Assembly (NCBI GenBank): GCA_964463355.1
Contig: CAYXBP010000009.1
Coordinates: 9,108 to 73,107, forward strand
Length of the DNA: 64,000 bases
Reading direction: 5' to 3'
Source of the DNA: Firm-04 sp964463355
Lineage (GTDB): Bacteria; Bacillota; Clostridia; Oscillospirales; Ruminococcaceae
The notes beneath the pieces were generated by a model. It ran no database searches. It had not been told where the DNA came from and worked only from the letters and a program-made list of their open reading frames with translations. Within the stretch, counting starts at the first letter, position 1. The number at the start of each line of letters is the position of its first letter. The translations under genes were made by a program, and so were the position numbers. Of this stretch, positions 18,378 through 26,544 are shown piece after piece.

Positions 18378-19622
18378 TCAGCCTTCCCAGCCTGCAAGAT
18401 ATGCGGCCTGCTCCCTGGTGAGGGTATCGATAGCGACTCCCATAGATGACAGTTTGCGGCGTGCCACCATCTGATCTACGGAACGGGGCACTGTGATTAA
18501 GGTATCGGTTATGCTTTCACGGTTTTTGATGAGGTACTCCGCGCTCAGTGCCTGAATGGCAAAGCTCATATCCATAATCTCAGCAGGGTGTCCATCACCA
18601 GCAGCCAGATTCACCAGTCTGCCTTCCGCTATCACATACAATGTGTTGCCGTTTGGCAAAGTATATCCCACAATGTTATTTCGTGCGGTAAACGAGTTGA
18701 CCGCCATTTTTCGCAGACAAGCCATATCCACTTCCACATCAAAATGGCCTGCATTACAGAGAATTGCACCATCCTTCATGTTCACGAAGCTGTTTTCGGT
18801 AATGACCTTATCACATCCCGTTACGGTCACAAACAAATCGCCGATTTTTGCAGCTTCCTCCATGGGCATCACATCAAATCCGTCCATGATTGCTTCAATG
18901 GCTTTGACAGGATCGATTTCGGTTACAATAACATTTGCACCCAACCCTTTTGCGCGCATTGCCGTGCCCTTGCCGCACCAGCCATATCCTGCTACAACAA
19001 CATTTTTGCCTGCCACAATCAGGTTGGTGGTGCGGTTGATGCCATCCCAAACAGATTGTCCTGTGCCGTAGCGGTTATCAAACAGATGTTTGCAGTCGGC
19101 ATCGTTCACCAGCATCATTGGAAATTGCAGCTTGCCATCTTTTGCCATAGCTTTTAGGCGCAGAATACCCGTTGTAGTTTCCTCGCATCCACCGATGACA
19201 TTGGAGAGCAGTTGCGGATAAGCACTGTGAATCAACGAAACCAGATCACCGCCGTCATCAATGATAAAATGCGGTGCGATTTCAATCACGCGGCGTGTGT
19301 GTGCCAGATATTCTTCTTCAGTTGCACCGTGCCACGCGAATACATTCAGCCCACTATGCACCAATGCCGCGGCAATATCATCCTGCGTAGAGAGGGGATT
19401 AGAGCCTGTGATGTACATTTCCGCGCCGCCAGCTGCCATAACACGGCAAAGATATGCGGTTTTTGCCTCTAGATGAATGGAAAGTGCAATGCGCAGACCA
19501 GCAAAGGGCTTGGTATCTGCGAATTCGGCTTCAATGCCACGCAACAGAGGCATATTGTTCTTTACCCAGTTGATTTTCCGTTCGCCGCTTTCCCAAAGCG
19601 ACGCATCTCTGATTTCGCTCAT
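18378..19622 (-). CDS. ahcY: S-adenosylhomocysteine hydrolase homologue, HxExK type (possible S-inosylhomocysteine hydrolase)
   Basis: NAD-dependent hydrolase that splits a nucleosyl-homocysteine, 414 residues. Family features: EETTTGILRLKAM, VNDADCKHLFDNRYGTGQS with the catalytic Lys and Asp, the Rossmann motif VVAGYGWCGKGTAMRAKG, TEIDPVKAIEAIMDG, and NAGHFDVEVD. In the base-recognition loop the canonical His-x-Thr-x-Glu is His50-Leu-Glu52-Ala-Lys54, as in archaeal-type sequences. The Cys of the canonical NLYGCRES is Thr (NRYGTGQS), and the C-terminal Lys/Tyr tail is absent. As I recall, a methanogen member of this type was shown to prefer S-inosylhomocysteine. With a deaminase downstream, that substrate is plausible here; S-adenosylhomocysteine remains possible. 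It starts 26 bases after the DUF4317 gene. Confidence 0.93.
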   Translation of the reverse strand: MSEIRDASLWESGERKINWVKNNMPLLRGIEAEFADTKPFAGLRIALSIHLEAKTAYLCRVMAAGGAEMYITGSNPLSTQDDIAAALVHSGLNVFAWHGATEEEYLAHTRRVIEIAPHFIIDDGGDLVSLIHSAYPQLLSNVIGGCEETTTGILRLKAMAKDGKLQFPMMLVNDADCKHLFDNRYGTGQSVWDGINRTTNLIVAGKNVVVAGYGWCGKGTAMRAKGLGANVIVTEIDPVKAIEAIMDGFDVMPMEEAAKIGDLFVTVTGCDKVITENSFVNMKDGAILCNAGHFDVEVDMACLRKMAVNSFTARNNIVGYTLPNGNTLYVIAEGRLVNLAAGDGHPAEIMDMSFAIQALSAEYLIKNRESITDTLITVPRSVDQMVARRKLSSMGVAIDTLTREQAAYLAGWEG

Positions 19623-19648
19623 GATATCTGTATCCTTCCGTATTACTG

Positions 19649-20791
19649 TTATTCGGTCATGCCGGGCACTTTCAGTTCGTAGCCGTTAACTTCGATCATT
19701 GCTTCATCCAGTGCAATGACCATACAGTGCTTGCCGTTTACCGTTTCCAGACGAACCTTATCCTTGGCATCGTTTTTCACATTCACGACGATCTCAGGGG
19801 TACGAATGATGGTTTTCGGCTGCACCAATCGTTCAGGTTTCAGGGTTGTATCCACGCACTCTTTGAATACTTCCTCGGTACGTTCCAACTTGTCCTCTGG
19901 TATGCCAGCATCTTGCAGAATGCGATGCAGGATATGCCCAGTGATTTCCGTGGGGGCTTCATCGCTCTTATTCTTGGCAACGATTTGTTCCAGCTTTTCG
20001 TTTACAGTTGCCACCGCCTCATATGTGAGATCATCTCCCAGAAGCTGCTGCATTACCTGTTTCATGCTGCCCTGTTCCTCGTCAATGGTTGCTTCGGTTT
20101 CACAACCAAGGAAGTCTTCCACCAATTTGTCATTGGGCGTGTTGGGTGTTTTGGTGTAGTACATCACATGATTCACATCGGCGGCGCGGTCGCTGAATGC
20201 CGGGAACAAAAAGCCCTCTTTGGGTGTTTTGCCGATAATGGCATTCTCGCACTCTTGCTGAAAGATCTCGTCATCGAAGCTGCTGTACGCCAGTGTGCTT
20301 TCCGCAGAGCCAACAGGGCACAGTGCCACCACAATATAGCGGTAGATGTGGTCGTTGTTTTCATCGTCCAGTTCGTCCATTTTGGTTTTCTTCGGTGCAG
20401 AGTACTGACAGTAAGCAGCAATCACCGCAAAAGGCTCATCAGCAAAAACTGTTTCCGAAAGCTTTGTGAGGAAAGACAGTGCTGTTTCCTCATCTTTCAG
20501 TTCCGAGCGCAGCAGTGTACTGAGCATATCCTGCGGTGAACCCTCTGCAAACTCTGCATTGCGAAATGCAAGTTCTGCGGTGGATTTTCCAATGGCAGGG
20601 CACAGCACTTTTTTCATGGTAGCAAATAGAATATCAGTTTCCTGCTCCTTGATCTTGTGGTAGGGACGCAGGCGCATACCGCGCACATCGCCCTTGACAT
20701 CAATCAGCGCAGTGAGTATCTGCTCCATAGAAAAATACTTGGCTTCCGCACCAAAATGGTTGCGGATTTCGGTCATTTCTTTACGATTCAT
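19649..20791 (-). CDS. DUF4317 family protein
   Basis: A 380-residue cytoplasmic protein resembling the clostridial DUF4317 family (from memory of its start MNRKEMTEIRNHFG and the YCQYSAPKKTKMDELDDE region). It has no signal peptide or membrane helix and is rich in acidic residues. Function is unknown. ATG 20791 follows AGGAG by about seven bases; upstream in-frame codons extend the frame but lack an SD. It is the first gene after a good promoter (20835-20864), and sahH starts 26 bases after its stop, so it heads the SAH-recycling group. Whether that is functional linkage or chance operon sharing cannot be told here. Confidence 0.75.
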   Translation of the reverse strand: MNRKEMTEIRNHFGAEAKYFSMEQILTALIDVKGDVRGMRLRPYHKIKEQETDILFATMKKVLCPAIGKSTAELAFRNAEFAEGSPQDMLSTLLRSELKDEETALSFLTKLSETVFADEPFAVIAAYCQYSAPKKTKMDELDDENNDHIYRYIVVALCPVGSAESTLAYSSFDDEIFQQECENAIIGKTPKEGFLFPAFSDRAADVNHVMYYTKTPNTPNDKLVEDFLGCETEATIDEEQGSMKQVMQQLLGDDLTYEAVATVNEKLEQIVAKNKSDEAPTEITGHILHRILQDAGIPEDKLERTEEVFKECVDTTLKPERLVQPKTIIRTPEIVVNVKNDAKDKVRLETVNGKHCMVIALDEAMIEVNGYELKVPGMTE

Positions 20792-20834
20792 TTGTGATCT
20801 CCTGTTCGTTCTCACGTGTTATTTTAGTATATCA

Positions 20835-20864
20835 AGTATAGCACAACTGCCCCCCATTTGTCAA
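20835..20864 (-). promoter_or_regulatory. sigma-A type promoter upstream of the DUF4317-sahH group
   Basis: Reading the minus strand, TTGACA (20864-20859), an 18-base spacer, and TATACT (20840-20835). The first gene starts at 20791. Confidence 0.75.
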
Positions 20865-20888
20865 GATTTGCGCAGCAGACGGCAGCAA

Positions 20889-20919
20889 AAGCGGTATCCT
20901 CTTCATAAGGATACCGCTT
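20889..20919 (-). terminator. terminator after the carbohydrate esterase gene
   Basis: Perfect 12-base arms (20889-20900, 20908-20919, core AAGCGGTATCCT) with a seven-base loop, followed on the minus strand by a short T run. It lies just past the stop at 20924. Confidence 0.88.
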
Positions 20920-20923
20920 GGTT

Positions 20924-22432
20924 TCAGTGTGCTTTGTCAGTACGGAAGGGGGCAAGGGGCAATTGATTTGCGCCGAATACCGTGGGCACCATGTAGTTTG
21001 ACCACGCGTATCTTGCATACAGAGGATATGCAACCTCATCCGCTGTTAGGGTAATGCAATTGGCGGAGAGTACAGCCTTTGCCGTGTAATAAACGCCGTC
21101 CGCGCCTGCAATTTCAAAGCCTATAGGTTCACCTTTAAGCAAAAAGCCCTCTGCTGCATGATCTATGTGCAGCACCATGGTATTGCCTACTGTGTAGCAA
21201 TCGTGGTACATCGGTGCGCAGGCTTCGCTTTCCCATAAACGGTCATAGACCATATACAACGCCTGCAATGCAAGACGTTCACCGACAGTTTGCTTATCAA
21301 CGGGATGAATGTTATCCAACTCGCCGCAGTCAGTTAGCACAGCAAGCCCTGTTTTGCGCAGATTGTGATACACATTTGCCTGTGCTTCACGGATTTTGCA
21401 CCAGTGTTGATAATCGGGGTCGTGCGCATATTTGAACATGGGCAGCTGCACATTGAGAAAGTAGAGATTCTCGTCATTCCAGTCATCACGCCACTGGTGT
21501 ACCAGTGCCGTGAGCAGTTCCTCGTAGGTGTCTGGGCGATGGTCGTCCGATTCACCCTGATAGTACAGGAAGCCGCGCAGGGTGTATGGGCAGACGCGCT
21601 GTAGCATGGTTTCGTATATACCGCTGGGACGGTATTCGTTTTTGGGTCCCATGGGCCCAGGGAATTTTGATTCGCCGCAGACTTCCAATACTCTTTCCCA
21701 AGAGCAGCCTGGTTCATCGGCATAGCACTGACCGCAGCGCACATTCCACGCATCTTGATAGACAATATACTCGTCATATTCTTTGATATGTTCCTCAAGG
21801 GTTTTGCCTTCCATTGCCTTGTTGTATTCTGCAAGATAGGGCAGTAATGCTGTATGCTGTTCAATGGTGTTGCGGGAGATCCATGCCGTAGCAGATGTGC
21901 CACCCCAGTTGCAGCCGATAAGCCCCACGGTAATACCCAGCTCTTTTGCAATGCGTAGCGCGAAATACAATCCCACTGCTGACCATGCCCTTGCGCTTTC
22001 GGGCGTTGCTTCTGACCAGCAGGTGTTACGTTCGGTTGCGTCAAAACGCTCGTCCATGATGCTTTGCTTGGGGGTGTAGTAGAATCGCACACCACATTCT
22101 GGCGTGAGCGATTGCAGCAGAGCCTCACCGTTTTTCTCGCTGTGAATTTCAAATTCCATATTGCTTTGCCCACCGCAGAGCCATACTTCGCCCACTGCAA
22201 TGTTGCAGAATGCAGCAGTATCCTGTGCCCCAGCCACCACCATTTGCAGGCCTGTTGCGGCTGCCATGGGCGGCAAAAAAACCTGCCATCTGCCATTGGC
22301 TGCAACAGTGGATACGGTATGTCCGCCAAAATGAACAGAAACCTGTTCGCCATCCGTTGCCTCACCCCATACTGCGATGCGCTTTTCGCGCTGCAATACC
22401 ATATTATCACTAAAAACTGCGGCTACACGCAT
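20924..22432 (-). CDS. sialate O-acetylesterase / SGNH-type carbohydrate esterase
   Basis: A 502-residue SGNH-hydrolase-type esterase, likely removing O-acetyl groups from sugars such as sialic acids or plant glycans. The N-terminal beta domain starts MRVAAVFSDNMVLQREK, typical of this family. The catalytic Ser motif is LCGGQSNMEFE (about residue 97), and the Asp/His pair is in DNIHPVDKQTVGERLAL. No signal peptide, so it probably acts on imported oligosaccharides in the cytoplasm. ATG 22432 is eight bases from AAGGAG; GTG 22441 is too close to it. It is a single gene with its own terminator. Exact substrate is not readable from sequence. Confidence 0.88.
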   Translation of the reverse strand: MRVAAVFSDNMVLQREKRIAVWGEATDGEQVSVHFGGHTVSTVAANGRWQVFLPPMAAATGLQMVVAGAQDTAAFCNIAVGEVWLCGGQSNMEFEIHSEKNGEALLQSLTPECGVRFYYTPKQSIMDERFDATERNTCWSEATPESARAWSAVGLYFALRIAKELGITVGLIGCNWGGTSATAWISRNTIEQHTALLPYLAEYNKAMEGKTLEEHIKEYDEYIVYQDAWNVRCGQCYADEPGCSWERVLEVCGESKFPGPMGPKNEYRPSGIYETMLQRVCPYTLRGFLYYQGESDDHRPDTYEELLTALVHQWRDDWNDENLYFLNVQLPMFKYAHDPDYQHWCKIREAQANVYHNLRKTGLAVLTDCGELDNIHPVDKQTVGERLALQALYMVYDRLWESEACAPMYHDCYTVGNTMVLHIDHAAEGFLLKGEPIGFEIAGADGVYYTAKAVLSANCITLTADEVAYPLYARYAWSNYMVPTVFGANQLPLAPFRTDKAH

Positions 22433-22590
22433 GAGAAACACTCCTTAATACGATCATTCAAGCGGCAGTCACATACCGCTTGGCTTTTACCATAGTATTA
22501 TAGCATAGTTTAATCCAAAAGGAAAGGACTTTTCCTGTTTTTTGCATCGCAGAAGCAGACACATTTGTGTGATCTGCTGCATATGATACA

Positions 22591-23079
22591 TTACAGCGGC
22601 ACATCACCGTGGCTGACAACATATTGGTTTCCCACCAAATCAATCAGTGCATAGGCTGGGGGTTGGCCATCACGGGGCTGTGCAGCACTGCCTGGCGATA
22701 CAATATGTATTCCCTGCTCAATGTGGTCATATCGGCAGTGCAAATGCCCAAATATAGCAAGATCAGCATTTGCCTGTGCTGCATGACGGTACAGCAAACC
22801 AATATCTGCAACAAGATGCAAATGCCCATGTACCGCCAACAGACGGTGACCGTTTTCCAGTTCCAGCACCAATTCCGTGGGAGAAGTGCTTGCGTAATCA
22901 CAATTGCCCTTTACATGATAAGTACGTCCTGTGTACGCAGGATACGCCATTAAAAAACTGTTCAGTTCGCGTTCACCATCGCCACAGTGAATGTACAGAT
23001 CTGCTTCTGGGTGCAGCAGAAATACTTTTTCCAGTGCATTGATATTCCCGTGGGTATCAGAGATTGCTAAAATTCGCAT
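22591..23079 (-). CDS. metallophosphoesterase, YfcE/MJ0936 family
   Basis: A 162-residue calcineurin-like phosphodiesterase. The complete set of metal-binding motifs is visible: AISDTHGN (residues 4-11), HCGDGERE (31-38), GNCDY, VHGHLH and FGHLHCRYD. Family members hydrolyse phosphodiester model compounds; the natural substrate is generally unclear. The ATG at 23079 is preceded by GGGAGG. It has a consensus promoter at 23112-23140, divergent from the small-gene cluster starting at 23168. Confidence 0.92.
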   Translation of the reverse strand: MRILAISDTHGNINALEKVFLLHPEADLYIHCGDGERELNSFLMAYPAYTGRTYHVKGNCDYASTSPTELVLELENGHRLLAVHGHLHLVADIGLLYRHAAQANADLAIFGHLHCRYDHIEQGIHIVSPGSAAQPRDGQPPAYALIDLVGNQYVVSHGDVPL

Positions 23080-23111
23080 AGTTGTTTGAACCTCCCGTTC
23101 TGTTTTTCTGT

Positions 23112-23140
23112 ATTATAGCATAAAAATAGAACACCGTCAA
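23112..23140 (-). promoter_or_regulatory. sigma-A promoter of the metallophosphoesterase gene
   Basis: Minus strand: TTGACG (23140-23135), 17-base spacer, TATAAT (23117-23112). The -10 on the other strand reads TATTAT, so a plus-strand promoter for the gene at 23168 may overlap, but its -35 is not convincing. Confidence 0.78.
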
Positions 23141-23167
23141 TTCTTTTGCGTGAAAGGAGTCCTTTTT

Positions 23168-23413
23168 ATGGTACAAAGACCCAAAGATTCGCCTCAACTT
23201 GACGCGCTGCTGCAAGTGGTTAGCAAGAAACTGGGCGTGCCTGCCGAAACACTCAAAGCGGAGTTGCAAGCAGGTAAATTTGATGCGGCACTGGCAAGTA
23301 TGAAGCCTAAGGATGCAGCGGCATTTCAGCAATTGCTCGCAAATCCGCAGCGGTTGCAGCAGATGATGAACAGTCAGCAGGCAAAGGCATTGTACGAAAA
23401 GCTGAAACATTGA
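23168..23413 (+). CDS. small helical protein of unknown function (81 aa), first of four small genes
   Basis: A soluble, probably all-helical protein (VQRPKDSPQLDALLQVVSKK at its start). The second half contains LLANPQRLQQMMNSQQAKAL, whose pattern recurs loosely in the next gene (LLSDPESMQNLAELAAML). ATG 23168 follows GAAAGGAG by eight bases; an earlier frame extension overlaps that SD and is rejected. The next gene starts 30 bases after the stop. Together the four genes look like a conserved clostridial cluster of small proteins, which I cannot name beyond the last member. Function unknown. Confidence 0.75.
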   Translation: MVQRPKDSPQLDALLQVVSKKLGVPAETLKAELQAGKFDAALASMKPKDAAAFQQLLANPQRLQQMMNSQQAKALYEKLKH

Positions 23414-23443
23414 CCGAAGCAATCAGGAAGGGAGGCGGCGATT

Positions 23444-23815
23444 GTGGATGATCTTTCCGAAAAGCTGCAATCGCTGCTTTCGGATCCTGAAAGTATGCAA
23501 AATCTTGCAGAACTGGCTGCCATGCTGCAAGGCGGTGGGGGAGAGGTTTCTGGTACAGATTCTTCACAGGCGGGCAATACCGATGCTGAAAGCGACAATA
23601 GCTTTGATTTTTCCAAGCTTTTGCTTTTGGGTGAGATCTTTTCGCAAATGCAGGAACAGGATTCCGAAACGCAGCTTCTACTGGCATTGAAGCCCTATCT
23701 GAGTGAGCAGCGCAGCAAACGTGTAGACCGTGCCGTAAAGCTATTGCGACTGTATAGCGTGTTTTTATCGCTGAAAGAAAAGGGTCTGCTCAATGATCTG
23801 ACGGATGCTTTATAG
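23444..23815 (+). CDS. small acidic protein of unknown function (123 aa)
   Basis: Starts at GTG 23444 after GGGAGGCGG, giving MDDLSEKLQSLL. A Gly/Ser/Asp-rich stretch (about residues 30-50) links two helical parts. The C-terminal half (LLLALKPYLSEQRSKRVDRA, then KLLRLYSVFLSLKEKGLL) resembles small proteins I associate with clostridial sporulation gene sets, but I cannot name a family. No membrane segment is certain. It lies between the 81-residue and 98-residue genes in one transcription unit. Confidence 0.72.
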   Translation: MDDLSEKLQSLLSDPESMQNLAELAAMLQGGGGEVSGTDSSQAGNTDAESDNSFDFSKLLLLGEIFSQMQEQDSETQLLLALKPYLSEQRSKRVDRAVKLLRLYSVFLSLKEKGLLNDLTDAL

Positions 23816-23847
23816 CACCTATTATTTTCAATGAGGAGGTGAGAGCA

Positions 23848-24144
23848 ATGCCACCACAGCAACGGTTTCCCTTTCAAGGGCCAAGACCGATGCAGCAGAA
23901 TCAACAGCAAGCGCGATCAATGGAGCAGGCACAGCAGTCCATTGGAGTAACACAGCAACCGAAGTCAACTGCGTCATCATCGATCCTGAAACCCGCCGCA
24001 ACTACACAGGATTCTAATCCGTTGCGTTCACTGCTGCAAAACATCGACAGTGATACCTTGCTGATTCTGGCGGTGTTGCTGTTGCTTTCCAAAGAGCAAA
24101 AAGATCGTCGGTTGCTACTGGCACTGGCGTATATTATCTTATAA
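23848..24144 (+). CDS. small Gln/Pro-rich protein with hydrophobic C-terminus (98 aa)
   Basis: ATG 23848 follows a near-perfect AGGAGG by eight bases. The first 45 residues are rich in Gln, Pro, Arg and Ser (QQRFPFQGPRPMQQNQQQAR) and look disordered. The C-terminal 40 residues hold two short hydrophobic stretches (DTLLILAVLLLLSKEQKD, RRLLLALAYIIL), too short for confident membrane helices but able to bind membranes. The BofA-like gene follows after 12 bases. Function unknown. Confidence 0.7.
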   Translation: MPPQQRFPFQGPRPMQQNQQQARSMEQAQQSIGVTQQPKSTASSSILKPAATTQDSNPLRSLLQNIDSDTLLILAVLLLLSKEQKDRRLLLALAYIIL

Positions 24145-24156
24145 AGGGGCGATACA

Positions 24157-24438
24157 TTGGACAAGCTGTCGGAACGATTTCCTCCTGAACTACTATTAGC
24201 CGCCTTTGCAGTGATTTCTCTTTTGACTGTGTTGTGGACGATTTTCCGATATCGTCACGCTCTGCGCACGCTTTTGATAAGCGGTGTGATGGGCCTTGCT
24301 GCATTGCTGGCTTGTTATTTTTGGGGTGGAGCAATTGGTTGTTTTTTGCCGCTGAATATGCTGTATATTGATATAGCGGTATTACTGGGTATACCAGGTG
24401 TGTTATTGCTGCTAGCGATTCAAATGCTGTCTTTCTGA
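24157..24438 (+). CDS. BofA-like membrane protein (pro-sigma-K processing regulator family)
   Basis: A 93-residue membrane protein starting at TTG 24157 after AAAGGGG. Three hydrophobic segments lie at about residues 12-28, 39-56 and 66-90. The C-terminal pattern LNMLYIDIAVLLGIPGVLLL matches the BofA family, where GIPG followed by hydrophobic residues is the hallmark. In Bacillus BofA restrains the SpoIVFB protease in the forespore membrane. Here it ends a cluster of four small genes; no SpoIVFA/FB gene is visible. A terminator at 24479-24507 follows. Family call is from motif memory only. Confidence 0.6.
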   Translation: MDKLSERFPPELLLAAFAVISLLTVLWTIFRYRHALRTLLISGVMGLAALLACYFWGGAIGCFLPLNMLYIDIAVLLGIPGVLLLLAIQMLSF

Positions 24439-24478
24439 TCAATCATGGCCCTGCACAATGGTCTGACGTGATAACAAA

Positions 24479-24507
24479 AGCAGCCACCGAGTGCTTCGGC
24501 GGCTGCT
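24479..24507. terminator. bidirectional terminator
   Basis: Twelve-base arms (24479-24490, 24496-24507, AGCAGCCACCGA with one mismatch) around a five-base loop. It serves the plus-strand small-gene cluster and the convergent secreted-protein gene; T-rich stretches flank both sides. Confidence 0.85.
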
Positions 24508-24521
24508 TGGTTTCTGTTTTG

Positions 24522-24989
24522 TCAACCAATCCAGACGGGGATAGAGGTGGCTGTGATCTTCTGTGTGCCAGGGAAGAACCAGCCATGTTCTTTGGCGTAG
24601 TGGGTGACCTTAATGCGATAATAATATCCGCTGATTACTGGTACGCCATAGTCGTTGATGGCGAAGTAATAGGCATCCTTGTTGATCATATCGTCAAGTT
24701 CCACTTCGTCCACCCAAGTGTTTTTGTCCTTGCTGTGCTGTACAACAATGTCAATAATGCCGATCTTTGCCATTTCCTCGAAGCCATAGGTGGCGGCAGT
24801 AACCATCAGTGTATTATACCCATAGGAGCCGCTCAGCTCAAAGGTTGCAATCAGATTGTCGGCAAGGGGAACAGCTTCTTCCACGGTGGAAGTTTCTTCA
24901 GCAGCAATTTCTGCAGCAGTTGCCTGCAAGGGCATCATTGCAAAGAGCATGGCAGCGGTCAGTGCCGCAAACAGTTTGGATTTTTTCAT
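24522..24989 (-). CDS. secreted protein of unknown function (155 aa)
   Basis: Has a classic Sec signal peptide (MKKSKLFAALTAAMLFAMMP, cleavage near ATAA at about residue 26). The mature part starts with an acidic stretch (EIAAEETSTVEEAV) and then a beta-rich domain with many aromatic residues (GYYYRIKVTHYAKEHGWFFP). It resembles DUF6147-type small exported proteins as far as I remember. No enzyme motif, no Cys in the mature part. It has a consensus promoter with a repeated 10-base palindrome-containing motif (25054-25101), so expression is probably regulated. Monocistronic. Confidence 0.8.
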   Translation of the reverse strand: MKKSKLFAALTAAMLFAMMPLQATAAEIAAEETSTVEEAVPLADNLIATFELSGSYGYNTLMVTAATYGFEEMAKIGIIDIVVQHSKDKNTWVDEVELDDMINKDAYYFAINDYGVPVISGYYYRIKVTHYAKEHGWFFPGTQKITATSIPVWIG

Positions 24990-25053
24990 GGTACGCTTTC
25001 CTTCCTTTATGATATCATTGGTTTTTTGTGAAATACCCGTTACAGCAATGCTG

Positions 25054-25101
25054 CCAGATATCTCTTGCTGACAGTATACTACAATCCCAGATATCTGTCA
25101 A
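25054..25101 (-). promoter_or_regulatory. promoter with paired CCAGATATCT operator-like repeats
   Basis: Minus strand TTGACA (25101-25096), 17-base spacer, TATACT (25078-25073). CCAGATATCT occurs twice on the plus strand, at 25054-25063 and 25087-25096, 33 bases apart and bracketing the -10 element; the core AGATATCT is itself a palindrome. The second copy abuts the -35. This geometry fits a repressor site, as inference. Confidence 0.72.
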
Positions 25102-25155
25102 CAGAGTATAATAACAATTTACAAAATTTTAACATTCGACACAATTCGACGGCGA

Positions 25156-26544
25156 TTAACGCAAAAATCGCCTAACAAATTTATTCTTATATAGTTTATC
25201 ATGTGGGTGGTATCGCAGGGGTAAATCCACCCATGTTTTCTTGTTGACGATGGCTTTTTTGTGTGAAAAAGTATCAAAACCAAACTTGCCATGATATGCC
25301 CCCATGCCACTTTCCCCCACACCGCCAAAAGGCAGATTGCTTGCTGCCAGATGAATGATGGTATCGTTCATGCAGCCTCCGCCGAAGCGCAGTTTTTCAG
25401 TGAATGTTTTCATTCTCTGTTTGTTTTCAGTAAATAGATACAGTGCAAGGGGTTTGGGTTTATTTGCAAGTATTTCGTAGATTTGTTCTGTTTGCTGGTA
25501 TGTGAGAATCGGTAGAATGGGGCCAAAAATCTCCTCTTGCATCACGGCATCAGCAAAAGAAATGTGATCCATCACAGTAGGGGCGATTTGTAAGGTTTCT
25601 CTGCAATACTGTCCGCCGTACACGATTTTTTCATCCTTCATCAGCGAGAGCAGTCGGTTGAAGTGCTTTTCGTTAATAATTTTTCCGTATTCGGAATTGT
25701 GCAGCGGATCAGCCCCGAATTGCGCCACAATCTCTGCACAGATTGCCTCTATCAGCCTTGTTTTGATTTGTTCATGACAGAGGATATAATCAGGTGCTAC
25801 GCAGGTTTGTCCGCAGTTGAGGTATTTTCCGAAAACAATGCGTTTGGCTGCCAGTTGGATTTTCGCGGTTTCATCCACAATACATGGACTTTTGCCACCC
25901 AGTTCTAAAACGGCGGGGGTGAGATGCTCTGCTGTATGGCGCAGCACTTCTTTTCCCACTGCCTGGCTGCCTGTAAAGAATACAAAATCAAATTTTTGTT
26001 CTAGTAAGGCAGTGTTTTCTGCTCTGCCACCAGTGATCACCGCAACATATTCGGGAGCAAAGCACGTTTCTATGATAGAACGTATCACAGAAGCGGTAGC
26101 AGGTGCATAGGCACTGGGCTTGATAATCGCCGTGTTGCCGGCTGCAATGGCATCTACCAGTGGCTCCATGGTCAGCAAAAAGGGATAATTCCATGGGCTC
26201 ATGATCAGCACATTGCCATATGGTGCAGGACAAATGTTGCTGCTTGCAGCAAATTGTGAGAGAGGTGTTGGCACTTTTTTGGGCTTTGCAAAGCGGCGGC
26301 AGTGCTTCGTCATGTAGGTGATTTCCGAGAGCGTGATGCCGATCTCGCACATATAGCTTTCAAGGCTGTGCTTGCCAAGATCTTTTTGCAATGCCGTAGT
26401 AATCTCTCGTTCTTTTGCTGTGATTTCTCGATATAAGCGTTTGAGCTGTTCGATGCGAAAACCCGTAGGTAAAGTGGCTCCGCTTTGAAAAAAGGTGTTC
26501 TGTGCAGCAAGAATTTGCTCAATTTGTGCGCATCCGAATGGCAT
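25156..26544 (-). CDS. aldehyde dehydrogenase, class 3 / fatty-aldehyde type
   Basis: NAD(P)-dependent oxidation of aldehydes to acids, 462 residues. Motifs: SPWNYPFLLTMEPLVDAIAA and NTAIIKPS (cofactor binding), FFTGSQAVGK, the catalytic Glu in LELGGKSPCIV, the catalytic Cys in NCGQTCVAPDY, and EEIFGPILP. The C-terminus with YKNKFVRRFLR is basic and may contact membranes, as in some class 3 enzymes. ATG 26544 follows AGGAGG by eight bases; the open frame upstream is not used. The 207 bases between it and the next gene hold a TATAAT-like -10 near 26621 but no clear -35. Confidence 0.93.
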   Translation of the reverse strand: MPFGCAQIEQILAAQNTFFQSGATLPTGFRIEQLKRLYREITAKEREITTALQKDLGKHSLESYMCEIGITLSEITYMTKHCRRFAKPKKVPTPLSQFAASSNICPAPYGNVLIMSPWNYPFLLTMEPLVDAIAAGNTAIIKPSAYAPATASVIRSIIETCFAPEYVAVITGGRAENTALLEQKFDFVFFTGSQAVGKEVLRHTAEHLTPAVLELGGKSPCIVDETAKIQLAAKRIVFGKYLNCGQTCVAPDYILCHEQIKTRLIEAICAEIVAQFGADPLHNSEYGKIINEKHFNRLLSLMKDEKIVYGGQYCRETLQIAPTVMDHISFADAVMQEEIFGPILPILTYQQTEQIYEILANKPKPLALYLFTENKQRMKTFTEKLRFGGGCMNDTIIHLAASNLPFGGVGESGMGAYHGKFGFDTFSHKKAIVNKKTWVDLPLRYHPHDKLYKNKFVRRFLR

